Positions 9,969 to 18,301 of a DNA stretch of 64,000 nucleotides are shown one piece after another. Location: the NCBI RefSeq assembly GCF_000484635.1, contig NZ_AXVM01000003.1, forward strand, positions 372,001-436,000, written 5' to 3'. The translations under genes and the position numbers were made by a program. The notes beneath the pieces were generated by a model. The model made no database searches and was not told the origin of the DNA. It saw only the letters and a program-made list of their open reading frames with translations. Within the stretch, counting starts at the first letter, position 1, and every line of letters starts with the position of its first letter. This stretch comes from Comamonas badia DSM 17552. GTDB taxonomy: Bacteria > Pseudomonadota > Gammaproteobacteria > Burkholderiales > Burkholderiaceae_C.

Positions 9969-12050
9969 TCATTTCGGCTGGTGGGCTGCGAAGTCCACGT
10001 ACCAGGCGAGCGAGCCCGGGTTGGCCATGGCCTCGCGGTTGACCACCTTCTCGATCGCCTGGCCCAGCAGCAGCTTCTTGATCGGCAGCTCCTGCTTCTT
10101 GCCCGAGAGCGTGCGCGGAATTTCGGGTACCTGAAAGATCTCGTTGGGCACGAAGCGCGGGCTCAGGGCCTTGCGGATGGCATCGCTGATGCGGGCCTTG
10201 AGGGCATCGTCCAGCGCATGTCCCGGGCGCAGCACGATGAACAGCGGCATATAGCTCTCGCGCCCCAGGTATTCCAGATCGACCACCATGCTGTCGAGCA
10301 CCTCGGGCAGCGACTCGACCGCGCTGTAGATTTCGCTGGTGCCCATGCGCAGGCCGTGGCGATTGATGGTCGCGTCCGAGCGGCCGTAGATCACGCACCA
10401 TTCGCCCGCGCCGTGCTCGTCGCCGATGCGCAGCCAGTCGCCGTGGCGCCAGACGCCGCCGGCCTCCGCGGGCAAATCGCCGCCGCCCGGCCTGCGCCCG
10501 TGGCCCGGCGGGTACATCTCGAAGTAGCTCGCCAGGTAGCGGACGTCGCCGGGGTCGTTCCAGAAGCGCAGCGGCATCGATGGAATCGGCTGCGTGCAGA
10601 CGAGCTCCCCTACCTTGCCGATGACCGATCGCCCTTCTTCGTCCCACGCTTGCACGGCCGCGCCCAGCATGCGGCACTGCATCACGCCGGGGCGCTGCGG
10701 CAGCTCGGGTGTGCCGGCGATGAAGCCGCCGGCAAAATCGGTGCCGCCCGAGACGTTGAACCACCAGAGGTCTTTTTGCGCCGGTGTGGCTGCGATGCGC
10801 ATGAACTGGTCCGTGCCCCATTGCTGCACCTCGGGCGAGAGCGGCGAGCCGGTGGTGCCGAGCGCGCGGATGCGCGAGAGATCGCCGCACCGGGACAAGT
10901 CCACGCCCGCCTTGGCGCAGCCGGCGTAGAACGCCGCGCCCGAGCCGAGGAAGCTCACGCCGTGGCGCGCCGCAAAGCGCCAGAGCGTGGTCCAGTCCGG
11001 CGCATCCCTGGGCCCGGCTGGGCTGCCGTCAAAGATCACGCAGGTGGTGCCCGTGAGCAGCCCGCCCATCTGCAGGTTCCACATGATCCAGCCGGTGGAG
11101 CTGTACCAGCAGAAGCGTTCGCCCAGATTGTTGGGGGCGTAGCTGCAGCCCACGTCGCTGTGCAGGCCGGTGGTGACCGATTCGACCAGGATGCCGCCGT
11201 GCGAATGCACGATCGGCTTGGGCAGGCCGGTGGTGCCGCTGGAATAGACGATCCACAGCGGGTGGTCGAACGCCAGCCACTGCGGCTCGAAGGCGGCAGT
11301 ATCTGCATCGTTTCGGCTTGCAACGTTTGCCCAGTCTGCGCTGTCAGCTATGGTTTGTGTGTCGTGCAGATAGCGTACGGACACTACATGCTGCACGCTG
11401 GGCAGTTCGCCGCGCAGCTGCGCCACCACCTCGCCGCGGTCGATGGCGCGTCCGGCCCAGGTGATGCCGTCGATCGCGATCAGCACCTTGGGCGCTATCT
11501 GTTTGAAGCGATCGAGCACCGCGTTGGTGCCCATGTCGGGGGCGCAGACGCTCCACACCGCGCCCACGCTGGCGCAGGCGAGGAAGGCGACGGCGGTCTC
11601 CGGGATATTGGGCAGATAGGCTGCCACGCGGTCGCCGGGCCGCACGCCCACCTGCTGCAGGTGCAGCGCCAGCGCCGCCACCTGGCGCCTGAGCTCGGGC
11701 CAGGAGAGTTCGCGCACGCGGCCGCGCTCGTCCTCGGCGATCAGCGCCGGCTGCCCCGCGGCGTGCGCTGGCTCCACGTGGCGCAGCACCTGCCGGGCGT
11801 AGTTCACCTGCGCGCCGGGAAACCACTCGGCACCGGGCATCACGTTCCTGCCCAGCGCCGCGCGGTGCGGCGTGGGCGACTGCAGCTCGGCGTAGTCCCA
11901 GATGCTCTGCCAGAAGGCTTCGAGGTCCGTCACCGACCACTGCCAGAGCGCGTGGTAGTCGGCGAAGGAGAGGCCGCGTTTTTCGCGCAGCCAATCCTGG
12001 TAGAGGCGGATCAGGGGAGTGAAAGGCGGGCGGGCGGTGGCAGGGGTCAT
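9969..12050 (-). CDS. aacS: acetoacetyl-CoA synthetase (acetoacetate--CoA ligase)
   Basis: 693 residues, an ATP-dependent ligase that activates acetoacetate to acetoacetyl-CoA through an acyl-adenylate. The N-terminal extension LSFADYHALWQWSVTDLEAF and MPGAEWFPGAQVNYA is typical of this family. Also seen: YSSGTTGLPKPIVHSHGG (AMP-binding P-loop), FSWYSSTGWIMWN-type segment, YGRSDATINRHGLRMG and the C-terminal PRTLSGKKQELPIKKLL lysine motif. It would let the cell use acetoacetate or ketone units released from PHB. Residues about 230-250 (SADWANVASRNDADTAA) come from a locally less GC-rich stretch that includes an AGCTAT motif. Confidence 0.93.
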   Translation of the reverse strand: MTPATARPPFTPLIRLYQDWLREKRGLSFADYHALWQWSVTDLEAFWQSIWDYAELQSPTPHRAALGRNVMPGAEWFPGAQVNYARQVLRHVEPAHAAGQPALIAEDERGRVRELSWPELRRQVAALALHLQQVGVRPGDRVAAYLPNIPETAVAFLACASVGAVWSVCAPDMGTNAVLDRFKQIAPKVLIAIDGITWAGRAIDRGEVVAQLRGELPSVQHVVSVRYLHDTQTIADSADWANVASRNDADTAAFEPQWLAFDHPLWIVYSSGTTGLPKPIVHSHGGILVESVTTGLHSDVGCSYAPNNLGERFCWYSSTGWIMWNLQMGGLLTGTTCVIFDGSPAGPRDAPDWTTLWRFAARHGVSFLGSGAAFYAGCAKAGVDLSRCGDLSRIRALGTTGSPLSPEVQQWGTDQFMRIAATPAQKDLWWFNVSGGTDFAGGFIAGTPELPQRPGVMQCRMLGAAVQAWDEEGRSVIGKVGELVCTQPIPSMPLRFWNDPGDVRYLASYFEMYPPGHGRRPGGGDLPAEAGGVWRHGDWLRIGDEHGAGEWCVIYGRSDATINRHGLRMGTSEIYSAVESLPEVLDSMVVDLEYLGRESYMPLFIVLRPGHALDDALKARISDAIRKALSPRFVPNEIFQVPEIPRTLSGKKQELPIKKLLLGQAIEKVVNREAMANPGSLAWYVDFAAHQPK

Positions 12051-12145
12051 GGTTTCATTATCAGCAGCAGCCCCGCGCTTGCCAATCGGATGCGACGCGC
12101 AGGCGACGTGATGCCGCCTGGCAGGACCGGATTTTCATAATTGAA

Positions 12146-12162
12146 ATGAGAATCATTCTCAT
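12146..12162. promoter_or_regulatory. Fur box upstream of the heme-locus leader gene
   Basis: ATGAGAATCATTCTCAT is a 17-base palindrome around a central C, very close to the Fur consensus core. ATATATAGTA follows and could include a -10 element. The next gene starts 40 bases downstream, so iron-Fur repression of it is expected. Confidence 0.85.
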
Positions 12163-12201
12163 ATATAGTAAGGCTTTGCGATATCACTCAGGGTCAACAC
12201 C

Positions 12202-12627
12202 ATGCAAACGATGTCCAGGCACGACGAGGAGACGAGATTCAACGACTGCGCGCAGCTGCTGGTCAATGCCTGGCGCCAGACCATGGTGCATGGCATTGAC
12301 TGCCCGTTGATCGCGCAGCAGTTCCGCTGCAGCTGCGGTGCCGAGGGGCGCGAGGTCTTCACCGCGTTCTGTACCTTTCTGTGCGCGCTGGCGGTGGCGC
12401 AGCGCCGTTGCCTCACGGTCAATCCGCCGGGCCGGCACGCACTCACCACCGACGAGGTGCGCATGCTGGCGCTGGTGGCTGCGGCGCAGAACGACTGCCC
12501 CGCCACGCTGGAGGCGCACCTGAGCTGGCTGGCGTGGCGGCCGCTGCGTCAGACGCTGGAAGCCAGCGTGCGTGAGCTCGCCGCGCTGCTGGGCGCCAGC
12601 GGCCAGCGCCTGCCGATGCCCGTCTGA
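12202..12627 (+). CDS. Fur-controlled cysteine-rich protein of unknown function
   Basis: 141 residues with no recognised domain. Eight cysteines lie at 16, 34, 43, 45, 57, 61, 70 and 99, including CPLIAQQFRCSCG, so metal or heme/Fe-S binding, or disulfides, are possible. No signal peptide or membrane helix is obvious; the middle (AFCTFLCALAVA) is mildly hydrophobic. It is preceded by a strong Fur box and followed by a Fur-controlled TonB receptor and hmu genes, so a role in heme or iron metabolism is inferred from position only. A second ATG lies at codon 4. The ribosome-binding site is weak. Confidence 0.75.
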   Translation: MQTMSRHDEETRFNDCAQLLVNAWRQTMVHGIDCPLIAQQFRCSCGAEGREVFTAFCTFLCALAVAQRRCLTVNPPGRHALTTDEVRMLALVAAAQNDCPATLEAHLSWLAWRPLRQTLEASVRELAALLGASGQRLPMPV

Positions 12628-12780
12628 GCACGCCGACTTTCAATCGCCTCGGCCATGAAGCGCCGGCAGGCGCAATCGCCGGGCAAGGCGTTGCGGACGG
12701 TGGGTGACCGTTTTTGCCGTCGGTGGCTGGCGCCGGTGACTGGAATCGAAAACCTTGCTGGCATCAGGTGATTAATATAT

Positions 12781-12814
12781 AATAATGACAATCATTCGCA
12801 TTAGCATTCGCATT
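12781..12814. promoter_or_regulatory. Fur operator array upstream of the TonB receptor
   Basis: ATAATGACAATCATTCGCAT (from 12782) matches the Fur consensus. It runs into a direct repeat: CATTCGCATT occurs at 12793-12802 and again at 12805-12814. Overlapping NAT-type hexamers of this kind are typical of sites bound by several Fur dimers. TATATAATAAT just upstream may supply the -10 region. Confidence 0.8.
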
Positions 12815-12819
12815 TAATA

Positions 12820-14907
12820 ATGTGTTCATACGCATACGGTATCGCAGCGGAAGGCAAGGAGGCGCGCCGCAGCCTCGGGGCTGCCGGCGCCTCCTCGGGC
12901 GGCACGCACGGAGCCCGGTTGCGGCTGGCGGTCATGCTCGGGTGGGCCTGCGCCACCACGCTGGCGCACGCACAGGGGCCGAGGCCGGCCGATGCCGCGC
13001 CAGCCCTCTCGCCGGTAGTAGTCACCGGCACGCGCACCGAAAAGACGCTGGACGAGACGCCGATTCGCACCGAGGTGGTCGATGGCGCAGAGATCGAGCG
13101 CACGCATGCGCGCACGCTCAAGCAGGCGCTGGAGGACGTGCCCGGCCTGCAGCTCACCGAGGTGCACGGCAAGTCGGGCTACGAAGTCTCGCTGCAGGGC
13201 CTGACCAGCGACCAGGTGCTGGTGCTGATCGACGGCCTGCCGATCACTGCCAGCACCGGCTCCACCGTGGACCTGAGCCAGTACCTGCTGACTGAAGTCG
13301 ATCACATCGAGGTGGTCAAGGGCGCCACCTCGGCGCAGTACGGCAGCTCGGCCATGGGCGGGGTCATCAACGTCATTACGCGGCCGATCCAGCCCGGTTT
13401 CTCGGGCGAGGCGGTGTTGGATGTGGGTTCGCATGGTGCGCAGAACCCTTCGGGCCGCTCCTTCGACACCGCCAGCCGCCACGCGCGCGTGCGGCTTGAC
13501 GGCGGCAGCGAGAAATGGCGCTACCGCCTGACTGGCGACGTGCTGCACGGCGACGGCTTCGCGGTTGATCCCTTGGCCTGGGCGCGCCAGGGCGATGCCG
13601 CGCGGCGCGGCCAGCTCGGCGGGCGGCTGGAATGGCTGCCCAGCGCCAGCACCCGGCTGTGGCTGGACGCCAGCCGCTACCGCGAGGACGACACCCAGCG
13701 CTTCAACTACTTCGCGCCGCCCAACGACGTGCCGCAGAGCAAGGATGAGGCCATTACCCGCGACCGCCTCACCTGGGGCGGGCTGTGGCGCGGCGAACAG
13801 GGCCTGCGCGCTGAGGTCAAGGGCGTGTCCGAGCGCTACGCCAGCGATTCCGAGACCTATTCCAACGCCTTCCTGCAGCAGTCGCGGCAGGCCAGCCAGC
13901 GCACCGACCACGTGACCGCACAGGTGGACCTGCCGGCCTGGCACCGCCAGCTTTGGCAGTTCGGCGCCGACCTGCACCGCGAGAGCCTGAGCCAGAGCGC
14001 GGACGGCACGGCCGAGTTGATCGGCGGGCAGGCGCGGCGCAGCAGCCACGAGCTGTTCGCGCAGAACGACATCCTGTTCAACGACACCTGGGAGCTGCTG
14101 CTGGGCCTGCGCGGGCAGCGCGATTCGGACTTCGGCGTGCACTTCGCGCCCAAGGCCAGCCTGCGCGCCCGGCTGCTGGACGGCCCGGACTGGAGCAGCT
14201 CGCTGCGCGCCAGCTTCGGCCGCGGCTACCGCGTGCCCAACCTGAAGGAGCGCTACTTCCTGTTCGACCACAGTTCGCTCGGCTACATGGTGATCGGCAA
14301 CCCCAATCTGAAGCCCGAGTCGTCCAACAGCTTCCAGCTCGGCGCGCAGGTGGCGCTGAAGAACCACTTCAGCCTGGACGTGAACCTGTTCGACAACCGC
14401 GTGAGCGACCTGATCCAGGTGGACGAGGCCAACGCTGCGTCGGTGGGCGGCATCACCCACTTCACCTACCAGAACATCGCCCGTGCGCGCACCCGCGGGC
14501 TGGAGGCGCTGGCCACCTGGCGAGCGCGCCCGGGGCTGGACCTGCGCGCCAGCTACACGTACACGCAGACGCGTAACCTCGATACCGGCATCGAGCTCAC
14601 GCGCCGCCCGCGCCAGAGCCTGCGGCTGGGGGCGGACTGGCAGGCCGGCGCCGCCAGTACGCTGTCGCTGCGCGCGCGCTACCAGGGTAGCGAGCTGGTG
14701 GACACCACGACCGGCGGGCGCTCCCCGGCCTGGAGCACGCTGGATGTGGTGTTCAACCACAAGCTGGGCCGCGCGACCACCGCCTTCGCGGGCGTGAACA
14801 ACCTGTTCAACCGCCAGCGCGCCTTCGGCGATCCCAATGACTTCGGCCCGCTGGCGGGCCGGTTCATCTACGTAGGCATCCGCCATGCATTTGGCACCAC
14901 GCCCTGA
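12820..14907 (+). CDS. TonB-dependent outer-membrane receptor, probable heme receptor
   Basis: About 695 residues. Plug domain: LSPVVVTGTRTEKTLDETPI (TonB-box region), then LKQALEDVPGLQL and VEVVKGATSAQYGSSAMGG-type sequence. The barrel follows and ends with the usual aromatic C-terminal region (FIYVGIRHAFG). GRGYRVPNLKERYF and GNPNLKPESS correspond to the FRAP...NPNL segment of heme receptors, which fits the neighbouring HmuY, HmuS and HmuTUV genes. It would bring heme into the periplasm using TonB energy. The start is uncertain: ATG 12820 has no clear ribosome-binding site and gives an unusually long leader of about 51 residues; the signal core is LRLAVMLGWACATTLAHAQ. Confidence 0.88.
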   Translation: MCSYAYGIAAEGKEARRSLGAAGASSGGTHGARLRLAVMLGWACATTLAHAQGPRPADAAPALSPVVVTGTRTEKTLDETPIRTEVVDGAEIERTHARTLKQALEDVPGLQLTEVHGKSGYEVSLQGLTSDQVLVLIDGLPITASTGSTVDLSQYLLTEVDHIEVVKGATSAQYGSSAMGGVINVITRPIQPGFSGEAVLDVGSHGAQNPSGRSFDTASRHARVRLDGGSEKWRYRLTGDVLHGDGFAVDPLAWARQGDAARRGQLGGRLEWLPSASTRLWLDASRYREDDTQRFNYFAPPNDVPQSKDEAITRDRLTWGGLWRGEQGLRAEVKGVSERYASDSETYSNAFLQQSRQASQRTDHVTAQVDLPAWHRQLWQFGADLHRESLSQSADGTAELIGGQARRSSHELFAQNDILFNDTWELLLGLRGQRDSDFGVHFAPKASLRARLLDGPDWSSSLRASFGRGYRVPNLKERYFLFDHSSLGYMVIGNPNLKPESSNSFQLGAQVALKNHFSLDVNLFDNRVSDLIQVDEANAASVGGITHFTYQNIARARTRGLEALATWRARPGLDLRASYTYTQTRNLDTGIELTRRPRQSLRLGADWQAGAASTLSLRARYQGSELVDTTTGGRSPAWSTLDVVFNHKLGRATTAFAGVNNLFNRQRAFGDPNDFGPLAGRFIYVGIRHAFGTTP

Positions 14908-14934
14908 CTTTCACTTCCCATGGAGACCCCAAGC

Positions 14935-16200
14935 ATGACAAGCAAACCCCTGGCACTCACCGCCGCCGCGCTGGCGGCGGCGCTCCTGACCGCCTGCGGC
15001 GGCGGTGGCAGCGACGACACGCCCACACCCGACCCGACACCCGCCAGCGCCTTCACCAAGAGCGCAACCTGGAATTTCGCGCTGCCAGACAACGGCAACT
15101 CGGTGTGCTACGACTTCGACACCGCCACCGAAGTGGCCGGCTGCAGCGGCGCCGCCTGGGACCTGAAGGTCACCAGCGGCGGGCGCTCGGCCACGCTGTG
15201 GACCAACAGCGGCACCAGCGGCAGCGGCAAGGGCGGCGCCTTCGGCGGGCCGTTCGACCACACCTGGACGGATCTTTCGGCCTGGAAGGACGCGACCATC
15301 GACCCGGTGGACGGCGCGCTGCCCGACGCGGTGTACTTCAAGGACACCAGCAAGGGCGCCTTCACCGGCAGCAACGCCATTGCCGCCGCGGCATTCGAAT
15401 ATGACCTCAAGGCCGACCACCAGCTCTACCCCAATTACCGCGTGTTCCTGGTCACCAGCGACAGCGCTTCCGCCGACGCGGTGGGCACGCCGGGTGCGCC
15501 GGTGTACGCGTTGCAGATCACCGGCTACTACGGCGGGCCGACGGGCGTGGCCTCGGGCTACGTGTCACTGCGCTGGGTCGATAGAGCCGCACCGGGTGCG
15601 GTGCACGAGGCCACGGTGGACGCGCGCAGCGACACCGACTGGGTCTATTTCAACCTGGAAACCGGCACCGTCAGCAGCGCCAACGGCACCTGGCACATCG
15701 CCTTCAACCGCTACAACGTCAAGCTCAACGGCGGCGACTCGGGCACGGGCACGGTGGCCGGCTTCGTCGGCGCCACCCCGGCGGGCTTCTACGACGCCGA
15801 TGGCAAGCCCGTGGTCGATCGCTTCGCCGCCGCCAAACCGGACGATACCGATCTGCGCGCGGCCCTGACCGCCGCCGACATGGCCGTGCCGGCGGCGGCC
15901 AACAAATGGGTGGTGGATGTCAACCATTCGGCGCTGAACCCTGACTACAAGGGCAGCTACCCCAACCCGCTGGACTTTGGCTGGTACAGCTACTACCCGA
16001 CCGAGGCGGCCGGCGTCGCCGTCGGCCTGCACCAGCACATGCTCAAGGCTAACCCCGAGGCCGCGGCCCTGGTGCGCTCGGGCGAAGGCAACAGCTACGC
16101 GCGCCTGCACGTGACCGAAATCAAATACGCCGAGGCCGATCCGCCCTACGCCGGCACCCAGACCTGGAGCATCGCCTTCGATGTCCAGCCCGCGAAATAA
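14935..16200 (+). CDS. HmuY-like heme-binding lipoprotein
   Basis: About 421 residues. The signal ends in the lipobox LLTACG, followed by a Gly/Ser/Pro-rich tether, so it is lipid-anchored. The body has features of HmuY, the hemophore-like protein of Porphyromonas: WNFALPDNGNSVCYDF, ATVDARSDTDWVYFNLETG and WHIAFNRYNVKLNGG with SGTG. Candidate axial His/Met residues exist (for example near LHQHMLKA), but I cannot assign them. It sits 27 bases after the TonB receptor gene and before hmuS, in the same transcript. ATG 14935 has GGAG ten bases upstream, so it is preferred over ATG 14920. Confidence 0.8.
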   Translation: MTSKPLALTAAALAAALLTACGGGGSDDTPTPDPTPASAFTKSATWNFALPDNGNSVCYDFDTATEVAGCSGAAWDLKVTSGGRSATLWTNSGTSGSGKGGAFGGPFDHTWTDLSAWKDATIDPVDGALPDAVYFKDTSKGAFTGSNAIAAAAFEYDLKADHQLYPNYRVFLVTSDSASADAVGTPGAPVYALQITGYYGGPTGVASGYVSLRWVDRAAPGAVHEATVDARSDTDWVYFNLETGTVSSANGTWHIAFNRYNVKLNGGDSGTGTVAGFVGATPAGFYDADGKPVVDRFAAAKPDDTDLRAALTAADMAVPAAANKWVVDVNHSALNPDYKGSYPNPLDFGWYSYYPTEAAGVAVGLHQHMLKANPEAAALVRSGEGNSYARLHVTEIKYAEADPPYAGTQTWSIAFDVQPAK

Positions 16201-16220
16201 GCCCACAGAAAGGAAACAGA

Positions 16221-17294
16221 ATGTCCCAATATTCCACTTCCGCCGCGCTCAAGGAGGCCTGGAGCCAGCTGCGCGCGGCCGAGCCCGAGCTGTACGCCCG
16301 CACCATCGCCCAGCGCCTGGGCGTCAGTGAGGGCGAGCTGGTCGCCTGCCGCACGGGCGACGGCGTTACCCGTCTGCAGGCCGAGGACTGGGGCGACATC
16401 TTCCGCGCGCTGCGTGGCGTGGGCCGCGTGATGGTGCTCACGCGCAACGACAGTTGCGTGCACGAGAAAAAAGGCTGGTTCGAAGGCGTGCACCTGGAAA
16501 AGGCCATGGGCGCCGTGGTGGGCGGCGCCATCGACCTGCGTGTGTTTCTGACGCACTTCAAGCACGGCTTCGCGGTGACCGAGGGTGGGCACGGACAGCA
16601 GCGCGAGAGCCTGCAGTTCTTCGACGGCGACGGCACGGCCGTGCACAAGGTGTACCGTCTGGAGCAGACCGACGGCCCCGCGTGGCAGCAGCTCGCCGCG
16701 CGCTACACGGCGGCCGACCAGGCGCCGGGCATGACCGTGCAGCCGGTGGTCGATCCGCTGCCGCGCGAGCAGGCCGACGACGAAGTGGACGCGCAGGCGC
16801 TGCGCGAGGGCTGGCGCGCCATGGGCTATGGGCCGCACGAGTTCTACGGCCTGCTCAAGCGCCTGCGCACTACGCGCCTGCAGGCCCTACGCGTGGTGGG
16901 TGGCGAGTTCGCGCGCCAGGCCGGCAACGACGCCGCCGAGCGCGTGCTGCACGAGGCTGCGCGCAGCGGCCTGCCGCTGATGGTCTTCGTCGGCTCGCCC
17001 GGGCTGGTGCAGATCCATTCCGGCCCGGTGCGCACCGTCAAGCCCATGGGCCCGTGGATCAACGTGCTGGACGAGGACTTCAACCTGCACCTGCGCCTGG
17101 ACCAGGTGGCCGAGAGCTGGGTCGTCAAGAAGCCCACCGCCGACGGCCCCGTGACCTCGCTGGAGCTGTACGACGCGCAGGGCGGACAGATCGCGCAATT
17201 CTTCGGCCAGCGCCTGCCCGGGCGCCCCGAGATTGAGGCCTGGACCCGGCTGGCAGACAGCCTGGCAAAGGCGGAACCTGCGCTGGCGGCCTGA
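16221..17294 (+). CDS. hmuS: hemin-degrading factor / heme-trafficking protein HmuS (ChuS family)
   Basis: 357 residues in two structural repeats, as in ChuS/HmuS/PhuS. Seen: RAAEPELYARTIAQRLGVSEGELV at the start, VLTRNDSCVHEKKG in the first half and MVFVGSPGLVQIHSGPVRTV in the second half, followed by GPWINVLDEDFNLHLRLD. Members bind cytoplasmic heme and either hand it on or cleave it to release iron. AAGGAAACAG lies right before the ATG. It follows the HmuY gene by 20 bases. A pair of hairpins separates it from hmuT. Confidence 0.92.
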   Translation: MSQYSTSAALKEAWSQLRAAEPELYARTIAQRLGVSEGELVACRTGDGVTRLQAEDWGDIFRALRGVGRVMVLTRNDSCVHEKKGWFEGVHLEKAMGAVVGGAIDLRVFLTHFKHGFAVTEGGHGQQRESLQFFDGDGTAVHKVYRLEQTDGPAWQQLAARYTAADQAPGMTVQPVVDPLPREQADDEVDAQALREGWRAMGYGPHEFYGLLKRLRTTRLQALRVVGGEFARQAGNDAAERVLHEAARSGLPLMVFVGSPGLVQIHSGPVRTVKPMGPWINVLDEDFNLHLRLDQVAESWVVKKPTADGPVTSLELYDAQGGQIAQFFGQRLPGRPEIEAWTRLADSLAKAEPALAA

Positions 17295-17327
17295 AGATGG
17301 CACCGAAACACGGGGGCCCCACAAGCT

Positions 17328-17426
17328 CCTTCCCCCGCTGGGGGAAGGCTGGGATGGGGGCAGACCCGCAGCAAGCCTGGGCGTCGGCGTGTGCCCCCAC
17401 CCCCACCCTCCTCCGGCGGGAGAGGG
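17328..17426. repeat. REP-like hairpin pair inside the hmu operon
   Basis: Two GC-rich hairpins lie in the 152-base gap between hmuS and hmuT. The first is a perfect 9-base stem, CCTTCCCCC / GGGGGAAGG (17328-17336 and 17340-17348), with a GCT loop. The second is an imperfect stem at 17406-17426 (CCCTCCTCC / GGGAGAGGG with one mismatch). G/C-runs of this type occur as dispersed extragenic elements in many Proteobacteria and often give false proteins containing PSPAGGG. They may stabilise the upstream mRNA or attenuate hmuTUV. Confidence 0.65.
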
Positions 17427-17446
17427 AGTCAAAAGCCATCCCGTCG

Positions 17447-18301
17447 ATGCATAGGCGCCATCTGCTGACCCTGCCGCTGCTGGCGCTGGCGGGGCAAGCG
17501 CGTGCGGCAACACCCCGTCGCGTCGTCAGCCTGGGCGGCGTGGTCACCGAGATCGTGCATGCGCTGGGCGCGGACGAGCGGCTGGTGGGCGTGGATCAAT
17601 CGAGCCTATACCCGCCCGAGGCGCGCGCGCTGCCGCAGGTGGGCTACTTTCGCAGTTTTGCTGTGGAAGGCGTGCTGAGCCTGCGTCCTGACCTGGTGCT
17701 GGCGTCCGAGCAGTCCGGCCCGCCCCATGCGCTGGAACAGTTGCGCGCGGCCGGCGTGCCGGTGGTGCTGGTGGCCTCGTCGCCCAAGGTGGGCGCGCTG
17801 GAGAGCGCCATTGACGCCGTGGCCGCCGCGCTGGCGCTGGACGCCGACGGCCTGGCGCGGGCGCGCCGCCTGCATGAAGCGCTGGAGGAGGCGGTGCGGC
17901 CGGTGTCGCACGGCGGCAAACCCCCGCGCGTGCTGATCCTCAGCAGTCACACCGGGCGCCTGCAAGCCGCCGGGCAGGGCAGCGCGCCCGATGCGCTGCT
18001 GACGCTGGCCGGCGGCGCCAACGCCTTCGGGCAGCCGGGCTACAAGGCCGTCTCCGCCGAGACGGTGGCCGCCGCGCGGCCCGAGGCCATCCTGACTTCG
18101 ACGCTGTCGATCAAGGCCGCCGGCGGCCTGGCCGGGTTTGCCGCCCAGCCAGGTATCGCCATGACGCCTGCCGGACGGGAAAAACGCATCATCGTGCTCG
18201 ACGACCTGCTGCTGCTGCTGGGCTTCGGCCCGCGCCTGCCGCAGGCGCTGGCGCAGGTGCGCGCCGGGCTGTTCGACGCACCCGCGCGCCATGCCTCCTG
18301 A
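17447..18301 (+). CDS. hmuT: heme ABC transporter, periplasmic binding protein
   Basis: About 284 residues. Short signal peptide (MHRRHLLTLPLLALAGQARA), then RRVVSLGGVVTEIVHALGAD and LVGVDQSSLYPPEA, the class III binding-protein start used for heme and siderophores. QVGYFRSFAVEGVLSLRPDLV contains the conserved Tyr that ligates heme in HmuT/ShuT. ATG 17447 is chosen because the signal peptide begins there; the upstream open frame is only the hairpin repeat. The stop overlaps hmuU by 11 bases. Confidence 0.93.
   Translation: MHRRHLLTLPLLALAGQARAATPRRVVSLGGVVTEIVHALGADERLVGVDQSSLYPPEARALPQVGYFRSFAVEGVLSLRPDLVLASEQSGPPHALEQLRAAGVPVVLVASSPKVGALESAIDAVAAALALDADGLARARRLHEALEEAVRPVSHGGKPPRVLILSSHTGRLQAAGQGSAPDALLTLAGGANAFGQPGYKAVSAETVAAARPEAILTSTLSIKAAGGLAGFAAQPGIAMTPAGREKRIIVLDDLLLLLGFGPRLPQALAQVRAGLFDAPARHAS

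Noticed and set aside
9981-12140. A 719-codon plus-strand open frame across the acetoacetyl-CoA synthetase gene
   Set aside because: It is an antisense shadow kept open by high GC; the minus-strand frame has all family motifs and this one has none.
16887-17513. Minus-strand frame containing PSPAGGGWGWG and PSQPSPSGGRS
   Set aside because: These peptides arise from translating the REP-like hairpins between hmuS and hmuT; they are a common false protein and not a gene.
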